Virus record (IMG/VR): IMGVR_UViG_3300033143_002031
Coordinates: 120,745-184,744 of that record
Strand: one strand, 5' to 3'
DNA length: 64,000 nt
Origin: a virus
The number at the start of each line of letters is the position of its first letter. Within the stretch, counting starts at the first letter, position 1. Positions 17,461-25,133 of this stretch are shown here, piece after piece. Both the position numbers and the translations under genes were made by a program. The notes under the pieces are model-generated. The model had not been told where the DNA came from. It was given only the letters and a program-made list of their open reading frames with translations, and ran no database searches.

Positions 17461-18654
17461 ATGTCACTGGACTTCAACACCGTCTACAAACTCAGGCTCG
17501 GGAGCGACCCGGCTCACCCCGAGATCGTCATGGCTCCTGTGCCGCTCCCTGCGGGGAAGGGGTGGTGGGTCCGTCGCACCTCTCCAGACCATCCGGAACG
17601 CATCCTCCGAGGCGACACGTTCGAGGGGGAGGGTGGGAAGGTCGTCGTGGTGACTAAGGACGGCCCAGCCACCTTCGAGCCTCTGACGCTGGACCTGTGG
17701 AAGGGGATGAACCCTTCCGATTCCTCCCACCTGCCGTTCGACTCGGATGGCGATTTGCAGGAGTTTTACTGGCACGATTGGATGACGGCCTCGGAGGAGA
17801 CCGGGGTGGGGGACATCGACTCGATCTCCAAGGCCCTCGCCATTCAGTACGGGGCTGAGATACAGGAGGGCCGTAAAGCCAAGCCTGGCGAGGTCCACCA
17901 GTGGAGCGACGGCTCCTACCTGAAGCTGCGCGATGGCACCTGGCAGAAGATACCCGGCACGGAGCCCGCCGCCGAGGGCGCGGAGATAATGGCCGAGACG
18001 ATCACGCGACTGAATGGGATGGTCGGAAGCGGCGAGTTGGCTCCCGGGATGGACATTCAGGACCACATCGACCAGGCCCGTGGCGTCGTGGACGCGCATA
18101 GGAAGGGTGTGGTCGCGTTCGGCGCGAAGCTGGAGGAGATGGCCGGGGGTGGCGCGAATGTCCAGGGCCGGGTGAAAACTCTCGGCTCGGTCCTCGGGAA
18201 GATCGCTACCAAGCCGCACTGGTTCAAAAAGGCGGATGACGTGCAGGACGGCACAGGCTACCGGATCATCCACGACAGCCTAGACGACGTGACGCGCTCC
18301 GTCGGGAAGATCAAGAAACAGTTCAAGGTGAAGGCGGAGCGGGACTACATCTCGAACCCGCAGGGCAGCTACCGATCGCACCACCTGATCGTGGAGGACG
18401 AAGACGGCCTGGAGAAAGAGATCCAGGTCCGGACGCGCCGGCAGCACGAGATGGCGGAGTGGTCGCACGACGTGTTCAAGCCACGGACGTCAGAGCAGAA
18501 GAAGAAGGTCGACGCCAACCGCAAAGAGATCGAGAAGACCCAGGCGAAGATTGCCGAGTGGGCATACGAGAAAGACAAGGGCAAGGACCCCGGCCCCCAG
18601 CCGGAGTGCCCCGAGCAGGTGTCCAACGCAGTCGGGTGCCGATCACTAGGGTGA
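17461..18654 (+). CDS. RelA/SpoT-domain protein (alarmone synthetase-like)
   Basis: A 397-residue protein. Residues 141-163 hold a small hook-like motif (GEVHQWSDGSYLKL then DGTWQKI). Residues about 215-345 match the RelA/SpoT nucleotidyltransferase domain: RVKTLGSVLGKI (basic G-loop, 237-248), QDGTGYRII with the metal-binding Asp263, DYISNPQGSYRSHH with the stacking Tyr304, and KEIQVRT with the catalytic Glu320. The key residues appear present, so it could make (p)ppGpp-like or related nucleotides, or pyrophosphorylate another target as toxSAS enzymes do. There is no hydrolase, TGS or ACT domain. It lies one base after the giant kinase-like gene, so the two are co-translated partners. The role in infection is unknown. 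Confidence 0.75.
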   Translation: MSLDFNTVYKLRLGSDPAHPEIVMAPVPLPAGKGWWVRRTSPDHPERILRGDTFEGEGGKVVVVTKDGPATFEPLTLDLWKGMNPSDSSHLPFDSDGDLQEFYWHDWMTASEETGVGDIDSISKALAIQYGAEIQEGRKAKPGEVHQWSDGSYLKLRDGTWQKIPGTEPAAEGAEIMAETITRLNGMVGSGELAPGMDIQDHIDQARGVVDAHRKGVVAFGAKLEEMAGGGANVQGRVKTLGSVLGKIATKPHWFKKADDVQDGTGYRIIHDSLDDVTRSVGKIKKQFKVKAERDYISNPQGSYRSHHLIVEDEDGLEKEIQVRTRRQHEMAEWSHDVFKPRTSEQKKKVDANRKEIEKTQAKIAEWAYEKDKGKDPGPQPECPEQVSNAVGCRSLG

Positions 18655-18659
18655 GGACG

Positions 18660-18884
18660 ATGGCGAAGAAGACAGACATGGAGAAGCGGCTCGAAGCGAA
18701 GGCGAAGATGATCCCGAAGGAGGGGTTCAACCTCGTCGGGTTCGACGACTTCGAGGAGCCTGGAGATGAGCTACACCTGGCGGCGCGATTCGACACGCAC
18801 GAAGAGGCCGACGCCGCCATGAAGAAGCGGATGAAAGACGACCCGAGCCAGCGCTTCTTCATCTACGGCCCCGACGACCACTAG
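18660..18884 (+). CDS. Small acidic protein downstream of RelA-domain gene
   Basis: A 74-residue protein starting at ATG 18660, five bases after the RelA-domain stop. It has a basic N-terminal helix (residues 1-18), then an acidic segment FDDFEEPGDELHL, a helix with DTHEEADAAMKKRMK and ends in FFIYGPDDH. The compact alpha/beta pattern is typical of small phage proteins of unknown role. It could be an immunity partner for the two large genes upstream, but only the position suggests this. Confidence 0.6.
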   Translation: MAKKTDMEKRLEAKAKMIPKEGFNLVGFDDFEEPGDELHLAARFDTHEEADAAMKKRMKDDPSQRFFIYGPDDH

Positions 18885-18930
18885 CCATGCCTGGCACGTC
18901 CGTGTTGGCTGCGATCGTCCCTCCTCGCGT

Positions 18931-19170
18931 GTGGCTGCGACGGAGTTTGTGACCGCCCTCACCGACAACGGTATCGAGGCTCGCGTCGTCGGGCTGTGGG
19001 CTGCCAAAGTGATGACTCCGCTGGGGCGTGAGAGCAGGGTTGCGGGTGCGCTCGTAGCTGCTATTCTGTCGGTCGATCTGAGGCGTACTCGCGCGCACGC
19101 GAAACTGCTCGGGGTGCGCCTGCTAGCCCTTGAAATAAACGGATGCCCTTCAAGAGCAAACGTGGTATAG
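18931..19170 (+). CDS. Doubtful small ORF in intergenic stretch
   Basis: A 79-codon frame starting at GTG with no ribosome site. The first 35 residues (TEFVTALTDNGIEARVVGLW and on) look protein-like with alternating hydrophobics, but the second half is Arg-rich and non-descript, and the frame ends inside the -10 box of the next promoter. It may be a decaying gene remnant. Kept only as a low-confidence possibility. Confidence 0.2.
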   Translation: MAATEFVTALTDNGIEARVVGLWAAKVMTPLGRESRVAGALVAAILSVDLRRTRAHAKLLGVRLLALEINGCPSRANVV

Positions 19171-19205
19171 TCCCAACTATGGATGTTGGGAGCGATCACT
19201 CCCAA
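19163..19205 (+). promoter_or_regulatory. Extended -10 promoter with three TTGGGA operator half-sites
   Basis: TGGTATAGT (19163-19171) gives a TGn-extended -10 box TATAGT at 19166-19171. Three half-sites follow: TCCCAAC (19171-19177), GTTGGGAG (19185-19192) and CTCCCAA (19199-19205). The middle one can pair with either flank, so it forms two alternative 7-bp inverted repeats. The arrangement overlaps the transcription start and fits a repressor operator. The left half-site lies mostly upstream of +1, so a two-hairpin RNA switch is less likely. Confidence 0.5.
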
Positions 19206-19223
19206 GGATAAGGAGATCGGACG

Positions 19224-19685
19224 ATGGCTGATTCAAAAGTCGCAGGTGTCGCCGCAGCCGTGAAGAAGGCCAAGGGGAAGCCAGTGAAGAAGCGCGGCGA
19301 GGCAAAGGCGAAGCCCCACAAGGTGACCAAGCCGAGGAAGAAGAAGGCCGCCGCGAAGAAGGCGCCCCCGAAGAAGACTGCTGAGAAGAAGACCCCGACG
19401 AGCGGTCAGAGCGCTCCGTCCATAGAGCTTTCCACGGACGGTCTCAACACGAAGGAGGACAAGGTCTTCGCCGCGCTCAACGGCCCCGGTTCGGGCGTGC
19501 GGACGATCCTGACCATCGCGGAACTGTCGGAGACGTGCTTCAAGTCGCGCGGGAGGCGGCAGGCCAACTCGTGGACCCGGAACTCGCTTCGGCGCCTCGT
19601 GCAGGCCGGGCTCGTGGAGAAGGTCGCACGTGGCAAGTACCGCGTGTCGGAAGCCGGCCGTAAGAAGCTGGCCCGCGCCGCGTAG
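19224..19685 (+). CDS. Histone H1-like protein with winged-helix domain
   Basis: The 153-residue protein has an N-terminal tail of about 65 residues made mostly of Lys, Ala and Pro (KKRGEAKAKPHKVTKPRKKK region), like the tails of eukaryotic H1 and of bacterial H1-like proteins. The C-terminal part (about 75-150) is a winged helix: TILTIAELSETCF, then SWTRNSLRRLVQAGLVEKV and a GKYRVSEAG wing. It probably binds DNA non-specifically through the tail and more specifically through the wing. It has its own promoter and operator, and it precedes the polymerase gene by two bases, so it may control or package DNA for replication. AAGGAG precedes the ATG. Confidence 0.7.
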   Translation: MADSKVAGVAAAVKKAKGKPVKKRGEAKAKPHKVTKPRKKKAAAKKAPPKKTAEKKTPTSGQSAPSIELSTDGLNTKEDKVFAALNGPGSGVRTILTIAELSETCFKSRGRRQANSWTRNSLRRLVQAGLVEKVARGKYRVSEAGRKKLARAA

Positions 19686-19687
19686 TC

Positions 19688-21484
19688 GTGCTGGACTACG
19701 ACTTCATCACGCGAGCGGACGACCTGAACCGCGTCGCGCAGGACGTCCTACAGGCCGACGTCCTCGGCCTTGATATCGAGACCACCTCCCTAGACCCTCG
19801 CTACGGAGACATCCGTCTGGTCCAGTTGGTCGTGCCCGGGGTGGAGAACGACGGGCGCGGTCGCATCTACGTCATCGACCTCTTTCAGACCAAGACTCTC
19901 GGCCCTGTGCTCGAAGCCATGCGGGAGACCTCCGCAATCTTCGTGATCCACAACGCCAAGTTCGAGCAGAAGTGGATGTGGTGGAAGTTCCGCCTTCGCA
20001 TCTGGCCGGTGTTCTGCACGTTCCGGTCGAGCGCGATCACGTACAACGGGAAGAAGGGGCTCAGGCACAACCTTGACTCCGTGATCATCCGCGAGTTGGA
20101 CGAGCACCCGGTGAACGTCGGGCAAGGGAAGTCGAACTGGTCCGGGACGCTCAACCAACAGCAGAAGGACTACGCAGCCGAGGATGTTTTGCGTTTGCTC
20201 CCCCTTCGGGTGGCTCTGAAGAAGAAGCTGACGGAGTACGGGCTGCTCACCACCGCGCTTGTGGAGTTTGGCGTGGTGTTCGCGGAGTGCCGGACCGAGT
20301 TGAATGGCTTCGCCCTCGATGAGGAGAAGTGGACCACCCTCGCGAAAGCCAACGCGGCAGCGCGATTCAAGTCCCGCGAGGAGCTACTCTACGAGCTACC
20401 GCACCCGAAGGACCAGATGGCGCTGCCGGGGATGAGCGGGCAGTGGAACGTGGACTCGCCGCAGCAGATGCTCGCTTCCCTGAAACGGCTCGGCCTGAAG
20501 ATCGAGAACACGCCGGAGATCGTCCTCGCGCAGCACGCGGGTAAGTATCCCCTCGTGAAGAAGGTGCTCGACTACCGCCACATCGCACAGCGCGTCAAGA
20601 CGTTCGGAATGACCTTCTTGCGCCATCTAGACGAGGACTCCCGTGTCCACACGGAGTACTTCGGGCTGCTCATTACGGGCCGCTACAGCGCGAACAAGAG
20701 CATGCACCAGATCCCACGGGCGCTGGAGTTCCGGGACTGCTTCGAGGCGCCAGAGGGGCGTAGGCTCACGGGAGCGGACTACTCAGGGATCGAGATGCGC
20801 CTGTGTGCTGAAATCTCCGGGGACCCAGCGCTGACGCAGGTGTTCATCAACGGGGAGGACGCGCACAGGGCGACAGCGGCAGTCATCATGGACATGGACC
20901 CCGACAAGGTGTCCAAGGCCCAGCGGCAGAACGCGAAGCCAGTGAACTTCGGGTTCATCTACGGAATGATGCCAGACAAGTTGGTCCTCTACGCCATGTC
21001 GAACTACGGTGTGGCGTTGACGCCCTACCAGGCGAAGACCTACCGCAAGCGTTACTTCGAGCGCTACGCAGGGGTCGAGCAGTGGCACCGACGAGTGCTA
21101 CGAGACGGGCAGCGCAACGGCTTCTCTCGGACGCTCTGTGGGCGCATCCGCTACCTGGACCCGCATGAGGCGTTCAATGAGTTCTACAACACCCCGGTGC
21201 AGGGCTCCGGAGCAGACGCCCTGAAGACCTCGCTGGCGATCGTGCAGGACGCCATCGACAAGCGCTTTGGGGTCACCTCACCGGAAACTCCTGATGGTCC
21301 CGTGAAGATCGTCCACCACGTCCACGATGAGATCATCCTGGAAACGGACGACACCCATGAGATGGTCGCGGAGGCCGAGAGCCTGCTCAGTGAGGGCATG
21401 GTCGAGGGCATGGAGAAGTTCGTTCACCACGTGCCTGTGGTCGTAGACGCCTCCAACGGAAAGTCATGGGCAGACATTCACTGA
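19688..21484 (+). CDS. polA: DNA polymerase I (family A) with 3'-5' exonuclease
   Basis: A 598-residue replicative-type polymerase without the 5' nuclease. The exonuclease has Exo I GLDIETTSLD (Asp29, Glu31), Exo II VIHNAKFEQKW (Glu in place of the commoner Asp) and Exo III DYAAEDVLRL. Polymerase motif A is GADYSGIEMRL (Asp364), motif B is RQNAKPVNFGFIYGM (the O helix with Arg, Lys and Tyr), and motif C is HHVHDEII (Asp547, Glu548). All catalytic residues are present. In motif B, the position that sets dideoxynucleotide sensitivity is Phe. The gene starts at GTG, two bases after the histone-like gene. It would replicate the phage genome. Confidence 0.95.
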   Translation: MLDYDFITRADDLNRVAQDVLQADVLGLDIETTSLDPRYGDIRLVQLVVPGVENDGRGRIYVIDLFQTKTLGPVLEAMRETSAIFVIHNAKFEQKWMWWKFRLRIWPVFCTFRSSAITYNGKKGLRHNLDSVIIRELDEHPVNVGQGKSNWSGTLNQQQKDYAAEDVLRLLPLRVALKKKLTEYGLLTTALVEFGVVFAECRTELNGFALDEEKWTTLAKANAAARFKSREELLYELPHPKDQMALPGMSGQWNVDSPQQMLASLKRLGLKIENTPEIVLAQHAGKYPLVKKVLDYRHIAQRVKTFGMTFLRHLDEDSRVHTEYFGLLITGRYSANKSMHQIPRALEFRDCFEAPEGRRLTGADYSGIEMRLCAEISGDPALTQVFINGEDAHRATAAVIMDMDPDKVSKAQRQNAKPVNFGFIYGMMPDKLVLYAMSNYGVALTPYQAKTYRKRYFERYAGVEQWHRRVLRDGQRNGFSRTLCGRIRYLDPHEAFNEFYNTPVQGSGADALKTSLAIVQDAIDKRFGVTSPETPDGPVKIVHHVHDEIILETDDTHEMVAEAESLLSEGMVEGMEKFVHHVPVVVDASNGKSWADIH

Positions 21485-21499
21485 CCAGGAAGTTTGCCA

Positions 21500-21528
21500 T
21501 TGACTATCCTCCACCTTGCTGGTAGTGT
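21500..21528 (+). promoter_or_regulatory. Promoter, TTGACT / TAGTGT, 17-bp spacer
   Basis: TTGACT (21500-21505) and TAGTGT (21523-21528) are 17 bp apart, upstream of thyX. The GGTAGTGT end matches other promoters of this phage. Here a leader of about 14 bases with GGGAGGG precedes the ATG at 21549, so this message carries a ribosome site. Confidence 0.65.
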
Positions 21529-21548
21529 CGCGTGCTTGGGAGGGAAAC

Positions 21549-22196
21549 ATGCCTGAGTTGATTGCCCCGCAATACGTCATCCTGGAGTACCCCGAGGACG
21601 CGCACTTGCGAATCGAGCGAGCGGCGCGCATCTGCTACAAGTCCGAGGACAAGATCACGGAAGGGTCGGCCGAGAAGCTGACGCGCGGGCTCATTGAACG
21701 ACGGCACTACGCGATGGTCGAGTTCGGTGGCTGGATCGTGGTCAAGTTCTTCTCCAACCGGGGCTTCACCCACGAACTGGTTCGGCACCGGCTATCCTCG
21801 CTGGCGCAGGAGTCAACGCGCTACTGCAACTACTCGAAGGGGAAGTTTTCCGGAGCGATCACCTGTGTCGATCCCTCGGCCATGCTGGAGATGAAGGTCT
21901 CCGATCCAGGGAAGCGGGCTGAGTTCAAGGCCGACATGATAGAGTCCTGGGCTCAGTGCGAAGCGAAGTACATGAGCATGGTCGAGTGTGGGTGCCCGGC
22001 GGAGATCGCGCGAGAGGTGCTCCCCATCGGCTTGAAGGCGGAGATCGTCATCGGCGCCAACGTGCGCGAGTGGCGGCACATCTTCTCGCTACGGTGCTCG
22101 AAGAAGGCCCACCCCCGCATGCGCGAACTGATGCTCCCGCTCCGTGAGGAGCTACAGAGCCTCGTCCCCGTTGTGTTCGATGACCTCGGAGAATAG
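21549..22196 (+). CDS. thyX: Flavin-dependent thymidylate synthase
   Basis: A 215-residue ThyX. The signature RHR-x7-S is present as RHRLSSLAQES (residues 79-89), followed by TRY. The GLKAEIVIGANVREWRHIF segment and the AHPRMREL helix near the end match the dUMP- and FAD-binding parts of ThyX. The enzyme makes dTMP from dUMP with methylene-tetrahydrofolate, FAD and NADPH, feeding phage DNA synthesis. It has its own promoter and is followed without a gap by the bS21-like gene. Confidence 0.95.
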   Translation: MPELIAPQYVILEYPEDAHLRIERAARICYKSEDKITEGSAEKLTRGLIERRHYAMVEFGGWIVVKFFSNRGFTHELVRHRLSSLAQESTRYCNYSKGKFSGAITCVDPSAMLEMKVSDPGKRAEFKADMIESWAQCEAKYMSMVECGCPAEIAREVLPIGLKAEIVIGANVREWRHIFSLRCSKKAHPRMRELMLPLREELQSLVPVVFDDLGE

Positions 22197-22478
22197 ATGA
22201 GTTACGACGATCAGTACCCCCGTGCGGTTCGAGAACCATCTCCACCCCACGGCGAGCGCGATCCTGTCATCCTGAAGCCGGTGGAGGTGCTGGTCACTGA
22301 CGGCAAGTTGGACAAGGCCCTCCGCAAACTCACGAAGAAGATGGCTGCCGAGGGGGTCCTGAAGGAACTGAAGAAGCGCCGCCGGGCTACCAAGCCAAGC
22401 GATCGGAAGCGGCGCAAGCGAGTGGACGCGGCTCGACGACGCAGGAAGCGCGCACGGGCTGCTGAGAAGAAGGGGTAA
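22197..22478 (+). CDS. rpsU: Ribosomal protein bS21-like
   Basis: A 93-residue protein. Residues about 28-93 match bS21: a strand VEVLVTDGKLDKALRKL, then KKMAAEGVLKELKKRRR, the KPS motif in ATKPSDRKRRKR, and an Arg/Lys-rich C-terminal helix. The usual bS21 is about 70 residues; the extra N-terminal 27 residues are polar and Pro-rich. In bacteria bS21 sits near the anti-Shine-Dalgarno end of 16S rRNA and aids initiation, so the phage protein may shift host ribosomes towards phage mRNA. The ATG follows the thyX stop directly. Other basic phage proteins could mimic this pattern, so I keep some doubt. Confidence 0.7.
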   Translation: MSYDDQYPRAVREPSPPHGERDPVILKPVEVLVTDGKLDKALRKLTKKMAAEGVLKELKKRRRATKPSDRKRRKRVDAARRRRKRARAAEKKG

Positions 22479-22484
22479 GTCGCG

Positions 22485-22964
22485 ATGGATAACGACAGGA
22501 AGGGCAACGACAGGCCGCGCAATCCCATCGACCACTGGGAGACGGTGGAGATGTTGCACAGCGATCTCCAGAACGTGGGTAAGGATGCCCTTGGACTCGT
22601 GATCGAGGTCCAGCGACCTGTGTTCGAGGGCGGACGCACGGGTCACGTGGCGATGGGTGTCGTCCTGAAGCGGGGAGAGCGCATGCTGCGGTTGAAGTGT
22701 CATGGCGGAGAGACCACGGAAATCTCCGCTCTCCGCGAGATGCTCAACCGCCTGGACGACGCGAAGCTGGACGAGACCAAGGATCGCTTTGCGGAACTGC
22801 GGAAGGAGCACGACCCGCCCCCGCGCCCGCAGCGACAGGAACGAGGTTCCGGGCCGAGTAGGGTGGGCGGCGGGGCCGGCGGTCTCGGCCAGTTCTCGGC
22901 GCCTGGCAAGACGGCGCGGAAGCGCGAGAACAAGGCGAAGCGGGCCAGGGGCGAGACGGTATGA
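22485..22964 (+). CDS. Hypothetical protein
   Basis: An unknown 159-residue protein. The first 100 residues look folded (LGLVIEVQRP and HVAMGVVLKRGERML strands, then a helix ALREMLNRLDDAKLDE). The rest is Pro, Arg and Gly-rich and probably disordered, ending in a basic KTARKRENKAKRARGE tail that could bind nucleic acid. It lies six bases after the bS21-like gene and its stop overlaps the next start (ATGA). Confidence 0.65.
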   Translation: MDNDRKGNDRPRNPIDHWETVEMLHSDLQNVGKDALGLVIEVQRPVFEGGRTGHVAMGVVLKRGERMLRLKCHGGETTEISALREMLNRLDDAKLDETKDRFAELRKEHDPPPRPQRQERGSGPSRVGGGAGGLGQFSAPGKTARKRENKAKRARGETV

Positions 22965-23254
22965 AGGAGCACGACCTCAAGACCTGGCCCCGGGAGTTTG
23001 CTGCCGTCGCTGGCTGCGCCAAGCGGTTCGAGTATCGGAAGGACGACCGAGGCTTCGAGGTCGAGGACGTGCTCATCTTGCACGAGTGGGATCCAGCCGC
23101 CGGGGCGCAGTTCGGTACTGGCGGCGAGTACACCGGGAGGGTTCTGCGAGCGCACGTGACCTACATTCTCCATGGTCCGGACTTCGGTGTACCTACGGGC
23201 TACGTGGTCATGTCCATCCTGCCTGACCCGCTGGGGGAGCCGTGGGTAACATAG
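22961..23254 (+). CDS. DUF3850 / ASCH-PUA-like protein
   Basis: A 97-residue protein matching DUF3850. It starts MKEHDLKTWPREFAAV, goes on with KRFEYRKDDRGFEVEDVLILHEWDP (broken here at residue 22 onward), and ends with YTGRVL, VTYILHGPDFGVPTGYVVMSI. The family has a PUA-like fold and is expected to bind RNA or modified nucleotides. No catalytic function is established for phage members. The ATG overlaps the previous stop, and the next GTG overlaps its own stop region. Confidence 0.75.
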   Translation: MKEHDLKTWPREFAAVAGCAKRFEYRKDDRGFEVEDVLILHEWDPAAGAQFGTGGEYTGRVLRAHVTYILHGPDFGVPTGYVVMSILPDPLGEPWVT

Positions 23255-23484
23255 GCGAGGACGTCACTCTGGCTGAGATGCACCGCCAGCACGCCGACGC
23301 CCTCCGGATCATTGCCGAGCTACGTGAGCGTGCGGAGAGGGCCGAGCGCAAGGCGGCACGCTGGAAGGAACTGTACGAATCCTCTCTGGCGATCGTCCGC
23401 TGCTACCAGGCCGAGCGGGAGAGTTTGCTGGCTCGCGTGCAGGCCGCGCTCCTCGGAATCGCCTCCGCCTCCGACTCTGACTGA
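23242..23484 (+). CDS. Small coiled-coil protein
   Basis: An 80-residue protein starting at GTG inside the end of the DUF3850 gene. Residues 8-70 form one long helix with heptad spacing (LAEMHRQHADALRIIAELRE and on), rich in Arg, Glu and Ala, so it is likely a coiled coil. Function unknown. Confidence 0.55.
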   Translation: MGNIGEDVTLAEMHRQHADALRIIAELRERAERAERKAARWKELYESSLAIVRCYQAERESLLARVQAALLGIASASDSD

Positions 23485-23538
23485 CACCTACACTTCTCCA
23501 CAAATCGACAGAGCGCCGATCTTTTTTCACGTTTGCTC

Positions 23539-23567
23539 TTGACGCCGTCGGCTGGCTCGTGCATGAT
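23539..23567 (+). promoter_or_regulatory. Promoter, TTGACG / CATGAT, 17-bp spacer
   Basis: TTGACG (23539-23544) and CATGAT (23562-23567) have a 17-bp spacer, 45 bases before the gene at 23612. A run CTTTTTT just upstream (23521-23527) may end the previous transcript, though no stable hairpin precedes it. Confidence 0.5.
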
Positions 23568-23611
23568 GGGGTTATCAGGTCGCGGTTGCTACCGCGAAGG
23601 AGGAAGCGCAG

Positions 23612-24286
23612 ATGAGTCTCAGTAACTACACCGCTCTCAAGAACGTCGACATCCACGCCGCGCCCCCGTGGGCAGCCCTCATGTTGGGGGCGATCCCGCG
23701 CATCGAGGCCGACGCGAAACGCTGGCGCCAGGCCGCGCACGACGTGGCAGTCGCGAACGGTGTCGGCCCGAATGACTCCGTGTGCAGACCCTACTTCAAG
23801 CGTGCGGGTCGGCTCGACAAGCGTGCGAGCATGTTGGCCATGGGCGCGGCTCTCGAAATCGCCGGGCGCGACGTGGCGAACCTGGACGCGGAGATCCTGT
23901 CCTGCTTCACCAAGAAGGGGCGCCACAAGAGCGAGACGATCATACGGCGCCTCTTCAAGGTGTCTTGCTGGCTCGAATATGAATGGGAGCGCACGATCGA
24001 GAAGCGCCTCCGTCGTCTGGTGAACGAGGGTCGGCTCTGGACGGACTACGGCCGCACGAGCGACACCCTTTACCTGCTTCCGACTCCCGAGCGCGTCGCG
24101 GCGGAGGCGGCGGAGAAGGCGACCCATGCGAAGCACGACGCACTCGTGAAGGTGCGCAAGGCCAGGCAGGCGGCCGTGATCGATCTGCTCAAGTCGAAGG
24201 GCTGCGAGAGCCCGACGAAGCACCGCTACGACGACGAGCGCGTGACCATGAGCGTGAGCGACCTGGAGAAATTGCTGGGCCTGTAG
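23612..24286 (+). CDS. Hypothetical basic helical protein
   Basis: A 224-residue protein rich in Arg, Lys and Ala. The middle contains ETIIRRLFKVSCWLEYEWE and KRLRRLVNEGRLWTDYGRT followed by TLYLLPTPE, a pattern that would suit a winged helix at about residues 108-152. The C-terminus has a conserved-looking KSKGCESPTKHRYDD. It may be a DNA-binding regulator, but the family is not recognised. It has its own promoter, and an AGGAGG-type site precedes the ATG. Confidence 0.6.
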   Translation: MSLSNYTALKNVDIHAAPPWAALMLGAIPRIEADAKRWRQAAHDVAVANGVGPNDSVCRPYFKRAGRLDKRASMLAMGAALEIAGRDVANLDAEILSCFTKKGRHKSETIIRRLFKVSCWLEYEWERTIEKRLRRLVNEGRLWTDYGRTSDTLYLLPTPERVAAEAAEKATHAKHDALVKVRKARQAAVIDLLKSKGCESPTKHRYDDERVTMSVSDLEKLLGL

Positions 24287-24298
24287 AAGGAGGGTAGG

Positions 24299-24976
24299 AT
24301 GCCGAGAGTCAACCAAGTGAAGCGGAGCCAGAAGGACCAGGGGGCGTGCGGGCGCTGCGGGAAGGCGCTTCCGAAGGGCTCGCCCTACGTGTGGATCAAG
24401 TTCCGCCACGGTGGCCGGCGTATCCGCTGCACCGACTCGGCCTGCCGGTTCCGTCCGAGCGACCTCACGCAGTCGAAGATGAGCGGTGTCTACGCGGCGC
24501 AGGAGAACGCCGAGGACAGCATCGGCGACCTGTGCAGCGTCGAGGGTATCAAGGGCCTCGCCGAAGAGACGGCCGACTCGATCGTGGAGGTCGCCGAGGA
24601 GTACCAGGAGAGCGCGGACAGCATTCACGACTCCTTCTCCGAGTCGACCACGGCGGATGAGTGTGAAGAGAAGGCCGAGGGCTTGAATGACTGGGCCGAG
24701 ACGATCCGCGACTCCGTGAGCGACTTCGCGGACGAGTTCGAGCCCACCAACAGCTTCAATGCGGATGGGGACCGCGTGTGCTCCGAGTGCGGCAGCGAGG
24801 TCGAGGCGGACGCCACTTATTGGATGTGCTGCGACACCATAGGGTGCGGCGCGCACGACGACATCGACCCGAACGAGGACACGGAGCCGCGCGACGACGA
24901 GGAGCGCACCCACGAGGAGTGGGTCGAGGCCGCGCGGGATGCCCTCAACGACACCCTCGGCGAGTGCCCCTGCTAG
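24299..24976 (+). CDS. Zinc-ribbon protein with acidic helical middle
   Basis: A 225-residue protein. The N-terminus has CGRCGKALPKGSPYVWI and a C...C pair in RCTDSACRF, a likely zinc ribbon related to poly-zinc phage proteins. The middle (about 65-155) is a strongly acidic helix repeated around AEETADSIVEVAEEY. The C-terminus has CSECGSEVEAD and a CC...C set, a second zinc site. It lies 12 bases after the previous gene and ends the early block. Function unknown. Confidence 0.6.
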   Translation: MPRVNQVKRSQKDQGACGRCGKALPKGSPYVWIKFRHGGRRIRCTDSACRFRPSDLTQSKMSGVYAAQENAEDSIGDLCSVEGIKGLAEETADSIVEVAEEYQESADSIHDSFSESTTADECEEKAEGLNDWAETIRDSVSDFADEFEPTNSFNADGDRVCSECGSEVEADATYWMCCDTIGCGAHDDIDPNEDTEPRDDEERTHEEWVEAARDALNDTLGECPC

Positions 24977-25060
24977 CCCCTCCCCCGCGCGCCCGCGCAA
25001 CCCCCTCTCCCTGACCCCCTGACAGCCCCTCTAAGCCCCGCAAGCCCGGACAGCCCCTTG

Positions 25061-25078
25061 GTAGGGCCGGAGCCCTAC
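25061..25078 (+). terminator. Hairpin in C-rich gap between early and packaging genes
   Basis: GTAGGGC-CGGA-GCCCTAC makes a perfect 7-bp stem with a four-base loop. No T run follows, so it would be a weak intrinsic terminator at best. The 170-base gap 24977-25146 is otherwise C-rich on this strand (many CCCCT runs) and lies directly before the terminase genes. It could hold a packaging site, which is only a suggestion from position. Confidence 0.3.
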
Positions 25079-25133
25079 GAGGCCCCGGAGCCCCTCAGAG
25101 CGCTGCTAGCTGGCTCTCCCTGCCAGGTTGCCC

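Larger units (their letters stand above)
18885..19223 (+). other. Non-coding stretch with promoter/operator at its 3' end
   Basis: This 339-base gap separates the kinase-like/RelA cluster from the histone-like gene. Its last 60 bases hold the extended -10 promoter and TTGGGA half-sites described separately. A GTG-started 79-codon frame (18931-19170) and a 21-codon frame (18887-18952) lie inside, both without a ribosome site. The larger runs into the promoter, so I treat the stretch as mainly regulatory. Confidence 0.4.

Noticed and set aside
19171-19205. RNA attenuator made of two alternative hairpins
   Set aside because: The left half-site overlaps the -10 box and would mostly be absent from the RNA, so an operator in DNA is more likely.
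23309-25000. 563-codon minus-strand open frame
   Set aside because: Antisense shadow of several plus-strand genes, with the same Arg/Leu/Val composition as other shadows and no motif.
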